Assembly (NCBI GenBank): GCA_937927895.1
Contig: CALGKA010000076.1
Coordinates: forward strand, 1-33,535
Direction: 5' to 3'
Source of the DNA: an uncultured Granulosicoccaceae bacterium
GTDB lineage: Bacteria > Pseudomonadota > Gammaproteobacteria > Granulosicoccales > Granulosicoccaceae
DNA length: 33,535 nucleotides
Under the pieces are notes generated by a model. It had not been told where the DNA came from. It did not search any database and saw only the letters and a program-made list of their open reading frames with translations. The translations under genes and the position numbers were made by a program. This document shows positions 1 to 12,134 of this stretch, in pieces. Numbering within the stretch: position 1 is the stretch's first letter; every line of letters begins with the position of its first letter.

Positions 1-696
1 GACCGGGCTTTTGCCGATGACCCTGCTATTGTCTGCGGTATTGGCCGACTAAGGGGGCAGGCAGTCGCCATTATTGGCCATCAGAAAGGCCGTGATACCA
101 AAGGTAATTTATATCGAAACTTTGGGATGCCAAAGCCTGAAGGTTATAGGAAAGCGTTGCGGGTAATGAAATTTGCTGAGAAATTCCATTTACCGCTAAT
201 TACCCTGATTGACACCCCGGGTGCGTACCCTGGAATTGGTGCTGAAGAGCGTGGCCAGAGTGAGGCGATTGCACGTAATCTCATTACCATGGCAGATTTA
301 CGCACGCCTATTATCTGCACTGTGATTGGTGAGGGTGGCTCCGGTGGAGCATTGGCGATCGGCGTCGGTGATCGGCTCAACATGATGCAATACAGTACCT
401 ATAGTGTGATCTCGCCAGAGGGCTGCGCATCTATTCTTTGGAAAAGCGCTGATAAAGCGCCAGAGGCAGCAGAGGCCATGGGTATTACCACTGAGCGCTT
501 AAAAGAACAGGGCTTAATTGATCGGATTATTGAAGAGCCTCTCGGTGGTGCCCACCGTGATCACAAGGCCACGGCCAAGGCATTAGAAGAAGCATTGGTC
601 GATGACTTAAGCCGTTTGTCTTCTATGTTGTTTGATGATCTGATCCGGCAGCGCACAGAGCGGTTGCGCAGTTTCGGTGAATTCAAAGAAGCCTGA
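1..696 (+). CDS. accA: Acetyl-CoA carboxylase carboxyltransferase subunit alpha (5'-truncated by window)
   Basis: The reading frame is open from base 1, so the gene starts outside the window. The 231 residues present match the C-terminal three quarters of AccA, which is usually about 318 residues. Recognisable AccA segments are [60 protein letters not shown] and [20 protein letters not shown]. AccA pairs with AccD to transfer the carboxyl group from carboxybiotin on AccB to acetyl-CoA, the committed step of cytoplasmic fatty-acid synthesis. The internal ATG at 127 is only a methionine of NFGMPKP, not a start. The 3' end overlaps the tilS start by 20 bases, which suggests translational coupling. 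Confidence 0.97.
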   Translation, partial: DRAFADDPAIVCGIGRLRGQAVAIIGHQKGRDTKGNLYRNFGMPKPEGYRKALRVMKFAEKFHLPLITLIDTPGAYPGIGAEERGQSEAIARNLITMADLRTPIICTVIGEGGSGGALAIGVGDRLNMMQYSTYSVISPEGCASILWKSADKAPEAAEAMGITTERLKEQGLIDRIIEEPLGGAHRDHKATAKALEEALVDDLSRLSSMLFDDLIRQRTERLRSFGEFKEA

Positions 697-1972
697 AATT
701 AGCGCCTCATTAGATGCGCGCTTCAGCGCATCTTTACGTCGTCTGACCTCGCAACATCGCCCACAATATTTTTTAATTGCGTTAAGCGGTGGTGTCGATT
801 CTGTGGTGCTACTTTCGCTTGCAACACGTTTATTGCAAGAAGCTCAAGCGTCGCTGCGGGCGGTTTATATTGATCATGGATTACAGGCGCTCAGCACCCA
901 ATGGGGCGCTGAATGTGCGGCACTATGTGAAAAGCTTAACGTTGATTTTGAAACCGTAAAAGTCAATGTTGATCTGCATTCAGGACTAAGTCCGGAGGCC
1001 GCTGCCCGTGATGCCCGTTACCACGCACTGGAAGAATCTTTACTTGAAGGCGAGTATCTTTGTACCGCCCATCATGCGAATGATCAGGCTGAAACACTAC
1101 TATTACAGCTTTTAAGAGGCTCAGGGGTGCAGGGGCTTGCAGCAATGCCTGAGTGTCGGAAATTCGGAAAAGGCTATCTGTTGCGCCCACTTCTTAATAC
1201 GTCAGGTGATGAGATTCGGGCATATGCGCGGGAAAACGCACTTAACTGGTGTGAAGACCCAAGCAATCAAGATACACGCTACGATCGTAATTTTTTGCGC
1301 AATCAAATATTGCCAGCCCTTAGTGAGCGTTGGCCTCAGGCGGCGCAAAACCTAGCCCGCACTGCAGCACACAGTGCAGAGGCTGCAAGCCTAATTGATG
1401 AACTTGCCTGTATTGACCTGGCAGGGTGTGCGGATGCGGCAAAGCTATCAATATCACTGCTGAATTCTTTATCAGATCAGCGGCGTCGTAACGCTTTAAG
1501 GTATTGGGTCAGGTCGCACGGTTATTTAGCCCCTTCGCAGGTGCAGTTGCAGCAAATAGTGTCAGATCTATTAGAGGCCGTTTCAGATAGCCATGGGCGG
1601 GTGAGCTTTGGTTTGGCATCAGTGGCCCGTTATCGTGATGACATCTTTATCGCTGAGCGCCAGGCTTTTGAGCCAGTTGCAGATTTTGAATACCGCTGGC
1701 TCAATAGCCACGATCCGCTTTATCTGCCTGAACTTGATTGGCAATTGGTGGCATCTGATCGTAAGAATCTTGCGCCGTTTGCGGGTCAGGAGCTGCTGGT
1801 GCGAAGTCGCCGTGGTGGCGAGCGCTGGCAGGCACCAGGTGCTGCCAACAGTGTGTCGGTTAAATCGTTACTGCAGCGAAAAGGGGTGCCGAGCTGGCAG
1901 CGTAGTCGCCTGGCATTGGTTTTCAGTGGTGATCAACTGCTCGATATTTGCGGGCCGGATTTCGATCTCTAG
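677..1972 (+). CDS. tilS: tRNA(Ile)-lysidine synthetase TilS
   Basis: TilS is an ATP-dependent cytoplasmic enzyme that attaches lysine to C34 of the AUA-decoding tRNA-Ile, changing its codon and amino-acid identity. The 431-residue product has the N-type ATP-pyrophosphatase P-loop SGGVDS at residues 37-42, the YIDHGLQ strand, the [19 protein letters not shown] segment and the LLRPLL...WCEDPSNQ...[10 protein letters not shown] region. It also has a C-terminal substrate-binding part ending in ...[12 protein letters not shown]...DICGPDFD. The length is normal for the family. The start is GTG, lying inside the accA 3' end (20-base overlap). The next in-frame ATG would remove the P-loop region, so GTG is preferred. 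Confidence 0.96.
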   Translation: MNSKKPEISASLDARFSASLRRLTSQHRPQYFLIALSGGVDSVVLLSLATRLLQEAQASLRAVYIDHGLQALSTQWGAECAALCEKLNVDFETVKVNVDLHSGLSPEAAARDARYHALEESLLEGEYLCTAHHANDQAETLLLQLLRGSGVQGLAAMPECRKFGKGYLLRPLLNTSGDEIRAYARENALNWCEDPSNQDTRYDRNFLRNQILPALSERWPQAAQNLARTAAHSAEAASLIDELACIDLAGCADAAKLSISLLNSLSDQRRRNALRYWVRSHGYLAPSQVQLQQIVSDLLEAVSDSHGRVSFGLASVARYRDDIFIAERQAFEPVADFEYRWLNSHDPLYLPELDWQLVASDRKNLAPFAGQELLVRSRRGGERWQAPGAANSVSVKSLLQRKGVPSWQRSRLALVFSGDQLLDICGPDFDL

Positions 1973-2133
1973 GGCATGATCACTTTTGTTTTGAAAAGCG
2001 CTGTGAAAACCAAATTAATCCGGTGATATGCAAGCTATTTTTTGTAGCCATTTGGTAATAAGAAGGTAATTCCTGAGGCATCGTTGAAAGTAGGCATAAG
2101 CGGCTAATAATTCAGCCGAAATAGTTAAATGAT

Positions 2134-2165
2134 TCATTGGTGTAACAGTATTGAATCACCAATGA
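2134..2165. repeat. Inverted repeat upstream of pyrG
   Basis: The arms TCATTGGTG (2134-2142) and CACCAATGA (2157-2165) are perfect 9-base complements around a 14-base spacer, about 80 bases before the pyrG start. No T-run follows, so an intrinsic terminator for tilS is unlikely. An operator or 5'-leader hairpin for pyrG is possible. The rest of the 1973-2246 gap holds a weak 5-base inverted repeat (CGGCT/AGCCG at 2101-2118) and no gene that I can see. Confidence 0.5.
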
Positions 2166-2237
2166 GCATTGTCCGATTTGGGCACTTCTGGTAGCCTACA
2201 ACCCCATCTTGTACTACCTCTCCACAACAGAATCTAG

Positions 2238-4762
<2,525 letters not shown>

Positions 4763-4793
4763 CTAAAACGAAACTTATATACAACGGAGTTAG

Positions 4794-6080
<1,287 letters not shown>

Positions 6081-6139
6081 TCTGTACGCGGCTGGCAGAT
6101 TTTACTATGAAGCCCACATGTCTTTCGGGAGTTAAGTAA

Positions 6140-6484
6140 TTGAAAGTTCTGATTACGATATTGGCATTGATGTTTGTTGTCTTGCAGTGGCGCTTGTGGG
6201 TTGGTGATGGTGGCGTGCGTGAAGTGCGCCACTATCAAGCAGAAATAGACAGCTTGTCTGCTCAGCTTGAAGAGAAAAAAGATATCAACAGCGCTTTGCG
6301 CGCTGAAGTCACTGATCTGGAAGACGGCTTGGGTGAAATAGAAGCCAGGGCCCGTTCAGAACTAGGCATGATAGGTGAGGGTGAGACCTTCTATCAATTT
6401 GTGGGTGAAAAAGTCGATGCAGCGCCGCTGTTGGAAAACGACAACCTGGCGCGTGTTTCCGATAAAGCCAAAAAAGAAATGTAA
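6140..6484 (+). CDS. ftsB: Cell division protein FtsB
   Basis: The 114-residue product is a small bitopic membrane protein. Residues 1-18 form the membrane segment (MKVLITILALMFVVLQWRLW) and residues 32-70 a coiled coil rich in E/L heptads (YQAEIDSLSAQLEEKKDIN). The coil is followed by the conserved IEARARSELGMIGEGETFYQ segment. FtsB joins FtsL and FtsQ in the divisome and links septal peptidoglycan synthesis to the Z-ring. The start is TTG with a good upstream Shine-Dalgarno (CGGGAG, about 9 bases away). Position between eno and ispD is the classic gammaproteobacterial arrangement. Confidence 0.94.
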   Translation: MKVLITILALMFVVLQWRLWVGDGGVREVRHYQAEIDSLSAQLEEKKDINSALRAEVTDLEDGLGEIEARARSELGMIGEGETFYQFVGEKVDAAPLLENDNLARVSDKAKKEM

Positions 6485-6488
6485 TCAC

Positions 6489-6554
6489 ATGAGTGCTTTC
6501 CGCACAGCGGATAAAGTAACCCTGGTAGTTAATCTGGTAATGGCGCAATCATGA
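6489..6554 (+). other. Possible 21-codon leader ORF overlapping ispD start
   Basis: ATG at 6489 opens a 21-residue frame (MSAFRTADKVTLVVNLVMAQ...). It stops with TGA exactly overlapping the ispD ATG (ATGA at 6551-6554). It fills the whole ftsB-ispD gap. The ribosome site before it is weak and purine-rich only (AAAGAAA). It could couple ispD translation to ftsB, or it could be chance; nothing beyond the overlap supports it. Confidence 0.2.
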
Positions 6555-7276
6555 GTACTGGAGGCGCTGATCTTTACGCAGTCATTCCTGCAGCCGGCAG
6601 CGGCAGCCGCATGAAGCAAGCCACTGCAAAGCAATATATTGAACTTGATGGCGTGGCGATACTTAAGCGCACAATAAATCGACTACTGCTAATAGACTCT
6701 ATAAAAAAAATAATTGTAGTGGGTGATTCAGCAGGCTTTGAAAGTATTGATACGGTGTTGTTTTCAGAAAGCCAAGATCCTACACGTTTAAAAATAGATA
6801 CCTGTATTGGTGGTGCAAGTCGAGCTGAATCGGTAAGAAACGGTCTGCTATACCTTAAAGAAAACGTTACGACAAATGCTATGGTCTTAGTGCACGATGC
6901 CGCTAGACCCTGCGTTCGAGTAACGGACATAGAGCGATTGATAAGCGAAGTCAAAAACAGTGCCCATGGTGGCCTGTTAGCTACGCCCGTAACCGATACA
7001 ATCAAGCGCGCTAACAAAGAAGGCAAGGTGCAAGCCACAGTAGACCGGGAAGCGTTGTGGCGCGCTGCGACCCCGCAATTATTCTCTTTAGATCTTTTGC
7101 TCTCGGCAATAGACAAAGCCATTGCTGAGAACGTAGCAATTACGGATGAAGCATCTGCTATGCAGTATTCCGGCTACCAGCCAAAATTAATCGAATGCAG
7201 CAGTGATAATATTAAAATAACCACGGCAACTGATTTGGTTTTAGCGCAGTATTATTTGCGCGCTCAAGAGCAATAG
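6551..7276 (+). CDS. ispD: 2-C-methyl-D-erythritol 4-phosphate cytidylyltransferase
   Basis: IspD transfers CMP from CTP to methylerythritol phosphate in the MEP pathway to isopentenyl diphosphate. The 241-residue product has the nucleotide-binding N terminus AVIPAAGSGSRM...KQYIELDG, then VHDAARPCV, the ATPVTDTIKRA loop, the WRAATPQLF segment and ITDEASAMQ near the C terminus, all typical of IspD. Length is normal (about 235). It lies 66 bases after ftsB and 50 bases before ispF, so two MEP-pathway genes are together in one transcription unit. Confidence 0.96.
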   Translation: MSTGGADLYAVIPAAGSGSRMKQATAKQYIELDGVAILKRTINRLLLIDSIKKIIVVGDSAGFESIDTVLFSESQDPTRLKIDTCIGGASRAESVRNGLLYLKENVTTNAMVLVHDAARPCVRVTDIERLISEVKNSAHGGLLATPVTDTIKRANKEGKVQATVDREALWRAATPQLFSLDLLLSAIDKAIAENVAITDEASAMQYSGYQPKLIECSSDNIKITTATDLVLAQYYLRAQEQ

Positions 7277-7326
7277 GCAAACGCTGCCAAAAGCTAAACG
7301 TTAACAAGAACAATTAAGGTGACAAT

Positions 7327-7800
7327 ATGCGTATAGGTCATGGCTATGACGTACATGCCTTTACAACGGGAAACTCAATTCGCCTGTGTGGCGTAGATGT
7401 GCCTCACACCAAAGCGTTCAAAGCTCACAGTGACGGCGACGTTGCAATACACGCGCTATGCGATGCCTTGCTGGGCGCTTGCGCTCTCGGGGACATAGGC
7501 CGACATTTCCCGGATACCGATAATGAATATAAAGGTATTGACAGCCGCGTATTGCTGCGCCGTGTTATAGAGTTGATTGCAGAGCGCCATATGGTGTGCA
7601 ACAACGCCGATATAACCATCGTTGCAGAGCGCCCTAAGCTTTCAACTTATATAGACTCAATGTGTGAAACGTTAGCCGCAGATATAGGCATAGCCAAAGA
7701 CTGCATCAATGTGAAAGCGACCACTAGTGAGAAGCTTGGTTTTACTGGAAGGGAAGAGGGAATAGCGGCTTATGCTGTTGTGACTGTTGTTGGGCTGTAG
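7327..7800 (+). CDS. ispF: 2-C-methyl-D-erythritol 2,4-cyclodiphosphate synthase
   Basis: IspF cyclises CDP-methylerythritol 2-phosphate and releases CMP; it acts as a zinc-containing trimer. The 157-residue product has the metal-binding signature RIGHGYDVHAF (Asp8, His10), the HSDGDVAIHALCDALLGA region with the third ligand His, the GDIGRHFPDTD loop and the C-terminal KATTSEKLGFTGREEGIAA segment. Length is standard. An AAGGTG Shine-Dalgarno precedes the ATG. It is the last + strand gene before a convergent - strand gene; the truD gene that often follows ispF is not here. Confidence 0.97.
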   Translation: MRIGHGYDVHAFTTGNSIRLCGVDVPHTKAFKAHSDGDVAIHALCDALLGACALGDIGRHFPDTDNEYKGIDSRVLLRRVIELIAERHMVCNNADITIVAERPKLSTYIDSMCETLAADIGIAKDCINVKATTSEKLGFTGREEGIAAYAVVTVVGL

Positions 7801-7862
7801 AAACTGACATCTGATTATCAGGCGCTCGATTATTTGTCATGCAGATGTAAAAAAAGCAGCTC

Positions 7863-7890
7863 AAAAAAAAGGCGGGGTAAAAACCCCGCC
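7863..7890 (-). terminator. Rho-independent terminator of the DUF937 gene
   Basis: Read on the minus strand, GGCGGGG, a 6-base loop and CCCCGCC form a perfect 7-base GC stem (arms at 7871-7877 and 7884-7890). A run of eight T follows (A-run at 7863-7870 on the + strand). It lies 25 bases past the stop of the minus-strand gene at 7916. The + strand side of the stem has no T-run, so it would act poorly on ispF transcripts. Confidence 0.9.
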
Positions 7891-7915
7891 TCTCGTACTA
7901 CAGATAACTTAATAC

Positions 7916-9667
7916 TTACATGAAGCCTTTAAGCTTCTCCATTGCTGGTGCAAGTACATCACCTACACCTGGGATGGCATTGGCTTTATCAAGCATTGGA
8001 GTTAGGTTGCCTAGCATGCCACCCAAGCCACCGCGAGCTTCTTCAGGCACCTTGTCTAGCATGCCAGTTAGGCCATCAAGTGCCGGTAGTGCAGCTTTGG
8101 CAGAGTCTACATCGGTAATACCGCTCAGGGCGGCGCTTGCACCTGACATTGACTCACCAAGTTCAGCACCCATGCCCTCTGGTAGGCCAGGTATTTCAGG
8201 TACTTCCATTGTTGGCATTTCAACGCCTTCAACTTTAGGTACCTCTACGCCTTCAACAGTCGGCATTTCAACGCCTTCAACTTTTGGCACTTCAACTCCG
8301 TCTACTGCAGGAACATCAACATTTACATCTGTTCCGCTCAGTTGCTTGTAACCAAACCATGCCAGTGCTGCAAGTATAAGTGGTAGCAACCACTTCCAAA
8401 GACCGCCGCTCTTTTTCGGAGCTTCGTACTCGGTGTGAGTACTGGTGGTTGCACCAGTTGCTCGACTGGCTGTGTTGGTGGCCGCGTTAGTAGTGGTGTT
8501 GGTAGCATTGCTTGCCGCACGTTTGGTGCTATCGACTGCGCCACCCACTTTATTGCCGGCAGCGTCAACGCCTCTGCGAGCTGCATCTGTTGCGTTGCTT
8601 GCTGCACCAGATACAGAGCGGGTTGCATTGCCTGCCGCATTAGCAGCTGTGCTTGCTGCACCACTTGCCGCACCTGACACTGTGCGACCCGCATTGCTGG
8701 CTGCATTTGCTGCACTGCCAGCTACGTTTCTAGCGCCGCTGCCTACTGCATTAGTAGCGCCGCGAGCTGCGTTGCCTGTTGCTTCTGCTGCATTGCCTGC
8801 AGCATTAGACGCTCTGCTGGCAACGTTGCCCGCAGCACTAGAAGCCTGACTGGCCACGTTGCCCGCAGCACTAGAAGCCTGACCGGCTACGTTGCTTGCA
8901 GTATTAGTGACACTGCGTGTCGCATTGGCGGCACCTGTTGTTGCTGAACTTACACCACGACCCACAGTGCTGGCTGCGGCCGCTCCTACGCCTGCCACTG
9001 CTGCACCGGCTGCTGCTTTGGCGCCAGCGCTGGTGGTGCTGCTTTGTGTACCGCTTGAGTAGCTAGTTGTTGTGGTGGTGCTACTTGAGCTACCAGCGAC
9101 AGGAACACCTCTAGAGACATCGCTATCTCCGAAGCCTGAAATTTCAAGCTGCTTAAGCATACCTGCGGGCATTGCCGCAGAAATGTTGCTACCTTGGCTT
9201 TTAATCATGGTGGCTAGACCGCTTGCGTTTAGTCCGTCAGCGCCTGTTTTGCGTTTTAGTTGTCCCATGATCATGGGCGTTAACATGCCAAGTAGAGAGC
9301 CTGCTGATCCTTTGCCCAGACCAGTGTGACCTGAAAGGCCTCCGATCATGCTGGTAACGCCCTTGTTACCCATGAGTGAACCCAGGCCGCGTGTGCCTGA
9401 TTCGATCAATTCTGAAGATTGATTGCTACCAATCATAGCGCCGATGTTGTCGACGACTTTATCGTCTTGGCGGTTAACCAGGTTGAACAACGTGTCAGCA
9501 CCATTTGCGTTTTGCGCTGATTCACCAATGCCTGCTAGCAGGGTTGGTAGTGCGCTATCGATCGCGTTACGAGCCTTGTCCGGGCTCTCGCCAAGTAAGC
9601 CTCCAATCTGGCCGACCAGCTGATCACTGATCTGACCCTTAACCATATCCATGATATTAAATGACAT
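7916..9667 (-). CDS. DUF937 protein with 11-residue Ala/Asn repeats, a membrane segment and VP-repeat tail
   Basis: Residues 1-180 of this 583-residue protein match the DUF937/YidB-like pattern: MVKGQISDQLVGQIGGLLG, then LLAGIG, GSLLGMLTPMIMGQLKR, and LNASGLATMI. A Ser/Thr linker (about 190-215) and an Ala/Gly stretch follow. Residues 242-406 are fifteen contiguous 11-residue units of the form (A/V)xxAAxNAxxx. A Lys-flanked membrane segment (about 422-445, KWLLPLILAALAWFGYK) is followed by four 8-residue units like EGVEVPKV/EGVEMPTV and a Gly/Leu-rich end. The ATG has AGGGG upstream. Function is unknown; DUF937 proteins are often fused to envelope domains. The repeats suggest a long straight helix anchoring a folded head to a membrane. 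Confidence 0.85.
   Translation of the reverse strand: MSFNIMDMVKGQISDQLVGQIGGLLGESPDKARNAIDSALPTLLAGIGESAQNANGADTLFNLVNRQDDKVVDNIGAMIGSNQSSELIESGTRGLGSLMGNKGVTSMIGGLSGHTGLGKGSAGSLLGMLTPMIMGQLKRKTGADGLNASGLATMIKSQGSNISAAMPAGMLKQLEISGFGDSDVSRGVPVAGSSSSTTTTTSYSSGTQSSTTSAGAKAAAGAAVAGVGAAAASTVGRGVSSATTGAANATRSVTNTASNVAGQASSAAGNVASQASSAAGNVASRASNAAGNAAEATGNAARGATNAVGSGARNVAGSAANAASNAGRTVSGAASGAASTAANAAGNATRSVSGAASNATDAARRGVDAAGNKVGGAVDSTKRAASNATNTTTNAATNTASRATGATTSTHTEYEAPKKSGGLWKWLLPLILAALAWFGYKQLSGTDVNVDVPAVDGVEVPKVEGVEMPTVEGVEVPKVEGVEMPTMEVPEIPGLPEGMGAELGESMSGASAALSGITDVDSAKAALPALDGLTGMLDKVPEEARGGLGGMLGNLTPMLDKANAIPGVGDVLAPAMEKLKGFM
8211..8306 (-). repeat. Four 24-bp tandem repeats inside the DUF937 gene
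   Basis: Four units of 24 bases (8211-8234, 8235-8258, 8259-8282, 8283-8306) share the core ACGCCTTCAAC on the + strand. They encode the octapeptides EGVEVPKV and EGVEMPTV in alternation, directly after the membrane segment. The alternation of two variants implies duplication of a 48-base pair of units. Confidence 0.85.
8450..8944 (-). repeat. Fifteen 33-bp (11-residue) repeats inside the DUF937 gene
   Basis: On the minus strand the frame divides without gaps into fifteen 11-residue units, for example VTNTASNVAGQ, ASSAAGNVASQ, ASSAAGNVASR, ASNAAGNAAEA, AANAAGNATRS and VSGAASNATDA. Small or hydrophobic residues recur at positions 1, 4, 5 and 8. Two neighbouring units (8823-8855 and 8856-8888) are nearly identical in DNA, evidence of recent duplication; others have drifted. 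Confidence 0.85.
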
Positions 9668-10039
9668 ACGTAAACCCCTGAGTGTTTGTGCGGTTATTGC
9701 TAAATTTTTTGCCTGTTAGCAACGGTAACTACGTTTAATAGTCGCTAATTTATTTTGCTGCAAAAATGCTGCACCAAATGCAGGCAGTACGGTTTCAGTT
9801 AGTTCGGTTGCGGTTTAGCTGAGCACCACAAGTTAGATTTGGTGGCGCCTGGCTACCGAGCAGCCCCGTGTGGATCCCTAGTGTAAATGGAAGTTAACAG
9901 GCTGGTCGTCGCGTTGCTTGAAGCCTTTCGAGCTCCAAGTTGCGTGGAATTGTATCACTCTTTACGCCTGGGAATAGGGCGCTCCGATGTAAAATACTAA
10001 TACATTAGACTGAGTGAAAGCCTTTGCTTATGTAGGCAG
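9668..10039. other. Intergenic region between DUF937 and GGDEF/EAL genes
   Basis: This 372-base stretch has no convincing gene on either strand. It should hold the promoter of the minus-strand DUF937 gene (candidate at 9735-9763) and the 3' end of the EAL transcript. No GC hairpin with a T-run is visible after the EAL stop. A short CTAAT/ATTAG inverted repeat lies near 9999-10010. Confidence 0.6.
9735..9763 (-). promoter_or_regulatory. Candidate sigma70 promoter of the DUF937 gene
   Basis: On the minus strand TTGCAG (9763-9758) and TATTAA (9740-9735) are separated by 17 bases and lie about 70 bases before the ATG at 9667. Both boxes are imperfect. Confidence 0.3.
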
Positions 10040-11962
10040 TTACGCAGCAGTGTGATTTTGGAATCCACCGTTCTCCGTGGGGGTACGGCATACGAGCTGG
10101 CGCGCAAATTCTGGCCCGCTCAACGGTTTGGCAAAAAGGTATCCCTGGCCGTATTGGCAGCCAAGTAGTTGCAGGCAATCTGCCTGTTCATCGGTATCTA
10201 TGCCTTCAGCAATTACCTTTAGGCCAACAGCAGTCGCGATATCTACAGCCGCCTTTACGATCGCCATGTCACGATCATCTTTGAGTAGTTCACTGATAAA
10301 GGACTGATCGATTTTTACTGACGTGGCAGGAATCTGTTTGAGGTATTGCAGTGATGAATAACCAGTGCCGAAATCATCAAGTGAGACATTAAAACCGTGA
10401 TTTTTAAGTAGTGCCAGTTGCTGTCTGCCAGCCTCGAGATGTTTGATCGCTACGGTTTCTGTGAGCTCTAGGGAGACGCTTTGAGGCGGTAGGTCAAGGT
10501 CGCGTGCTATGGCGGTTATCTGCTGGGCGAAATCTTCGCTTTCTAGTTGTCTGGCTGACAAATTGACGGACATAATCAGTTCAGAGGCATTTAATTCGGT
10601 CTGCCATGTCTTTAGTTGTTGCATGCTGGTTTTTAATACCCAAAGACCAACCTCGTTTATATCGCCAAACATTTCAAGAATAGGCACGAGTTCAGAGGCT
10701 TCCAGGTCTGTAGGCTCATTGGCGGTCCAGCGCAACAGGCATTCGCAACTTGCGATCTTCCGGGTTTTTAAATCAACAATCGGCTGATAGACAAGGTCAA
10801 AAATATCATCGGGAGATGAATTTTTAATGGTATTAATAATTTGTCTTTGTCTAGATAGTGCTTGTTGCTCGGTATCAGATAATAAAAAGACTGAGCCGCG
10901 CCTATTACGCTTTGCCTGTAGTAAGGCTTGATCGCTTAACTTGAATAGATCAGAGATTTCAATTTCACTAGCAAGCTGTACTGTTGCCCCAACGGTACAT
11001 GTCACATTTAAAGTATTTTGTTTGTAGTGAAGCGGTCGCTCAATAGCGAGCTGAATGCGGTCAATTATTTGTTCGGCGTTTTTTGGCGCTACTAGATCGC
11101 ATAGCACGATCGCGAACCTATCAGAATCTATGCGGCCAAATTGATCACCGTCGCGTAGCTCTGTATCTATTCTGGTTGCTACTTCTTTAAGTACTGCATC
11201 GCCTGCAAAGTATCCAAACACATCATTAATTTGTTGGAAGTAGTCAAGATCAAGTATAGCGAGCGCTATGTAGGAATCGTCGTGCGTGTAGTGTTCTTCG
11301 AAGTCTGACAAAAACTGTGTGATAGATTTTCTATTTGATGTTTGAGTCAGTGGATCACTGTAAGTGAGGGTGTCTAGTTCACCTGCGGCGTAATTGAGTT
11401 CATTTTCGGCCAGTATTGAATGCCTGTGCATTGGCAGGTAGACAAGCCAATGGTAGGCAAGCGACCATAAAAGTAATGCGGGTAAAATCATCAGGGCTGC
11501 AATTTTAAGTGGCCTGGAATAGGCGTGGCTGTTGTCACTTAATTCATCAATCACGGATTGCAAGCCGTGCAACAACATGCTGTTGGCTATATGCAGTTCT
11601 GAGATCGCTATGTTGTTTTCTGTGCGGCCTCCAATAAGCTCTAGTCTATTGTGTAATTGGTAGGGCTGTTCAAAGTACAGCATTGATAAGCGCGGCCAGT
11701 GTTTTTTATCGGTGTAGCTTGAAAAGCGTTCCTGGCTGGCAATCCAGTGCAGCTTCCACAGTTGCGCGGCGCTTTCCTCAGAGCCATCTTCTAGTAGAAT
11801 CTTTGCAGTTAGGTATTGTTGGTGGGCGTTGCCTAAACGCTCTTTGTGCAAATGTTCTGTTTGCCACAGTAGGCGCAATATAACCGCACTTGCCAGCAGC
11901 AAGACTGCTAGCGAAATCAGCATCGATCGGTGACTTATAAAGGATCTGAAGGGCAGGGGCAT
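10040..11962 (-). CDS. Membrane GGDEF/EAL protein, probable c-di-GMP phosphodiesterase
   Basis: The 640-residue protein has a membrane segment at about 13-33, a periplasmic sensor region at about 35-150, a second membrane segment at about 152-177, a GGDEF domain (about 200-365) and an EAL domain (about 380-625). The GGDEF site reads RIDSDRF (277-283), so both glycines and the catalytic Glu are replaced, and cyclase activity is unlikely. The EAL domain keeps the catalytic set: Glu407 (ECLLRW, a variant of EALLRW), Asn467, Glu499 (LELTE), Asp529-Asp530 (DDFGTGYSS), Lys550 (KID) and Glu586 (VIAEGID). I infer hydrolysis of cyclic di-GMP controlled by a periplasmic signal. No clear Shine-Dalgarno precedes the ATG; Met14 is an alternative start. 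Confidence 0.92.
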   Translation of the reverse strand: MPLPFRSFISHRSMLISLAVLLLASAVILRLLWQTEHLHKERLGNAHQQYLTAKILLEDGSEESAAQLWKLHWIASQERFSSYTDKKHWPRLSMLYFEQPYQLHNRLELIGGRTENNIAISELHIANSMLLHGLQSVIDELSDNSHAYSRPLKIAALMILPALLLWSLAYHWLVYLPMHRHSILAENELNYAAGELDTLTYSDPLTQTSNRKSITQFLSDFEEHYTHDDSYIALAILDLDYFQQINDVFGYFAGDAVLKEVATRIDTELRDGDQFGRIDSDRFAIVLCDLVAPKNAEQIIDRIQLAIERPLHYKQNTLNVTCTVGATVQLASEIEISDLFKLSDQALLQAKRNRRGSVFLLSDTEQQALSRQRQIINTIKNSSPDDIFDLVYQPIVDLKTRKIASCECLLRWTANEPTDLEASELVPILEMFGDINEVGLWVLKTSMQQLKTWQTELNASELIMSVNLSARQLESEDFAQQITAIARDLDLPPQSVSLELTETVAIKHLEAGRQQLALLKNHGFNVSLDDFGTGYSSLQYLKQIPATSVKIDQSFISELLKDDRDMAIVKAAVDIATAVGLKVIAEGIDTDEQADCLQLLGCQYGQGYLFAKPLSGPEFARQLVCRTPTENGGFQNHTAA

Positions 11963-12134
11963 GGTGCGGATAGTGGGCTATGAATCGACTACAACTGCTA
12001 GTTCTATACCATTTGTAGGCCAAAGTACACTCGGGTTCCGCCAATGGTCTGACTTTTTCATTTATGTCTGACGCTATTCGAGCTAAGTCTGAGTTTAATT
12101 GACCGCGTACGCGTGGATATAACACGCATGTTTT

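Noticed and set aside
2134..2165. Intrinsic terminator after tilS
   Set aside because: The stem is AT-rich with a 14-base loop and no T-run on either strand.
8338..8849. Overlapping frames in the DUF937 repeat region on both strands
   Set aside because: They are shadows of the 33-base repeats, with Cys- or Gln/Met-rich low-complexity products and no start context.
10040..11962. Active diguanylate cyclase
   Set aside because: The GGDEF motif reads DSDRF, lacking both glycines and the catalytic Glu.
11963..12134. Small gene between the EAL and glycosylase genes
   Set aside because: The frames there have no ribosome site or recognisable product and extend into neighbouring genes; only the short palindrome CGCGTACGCG (12104-12113) stands out.
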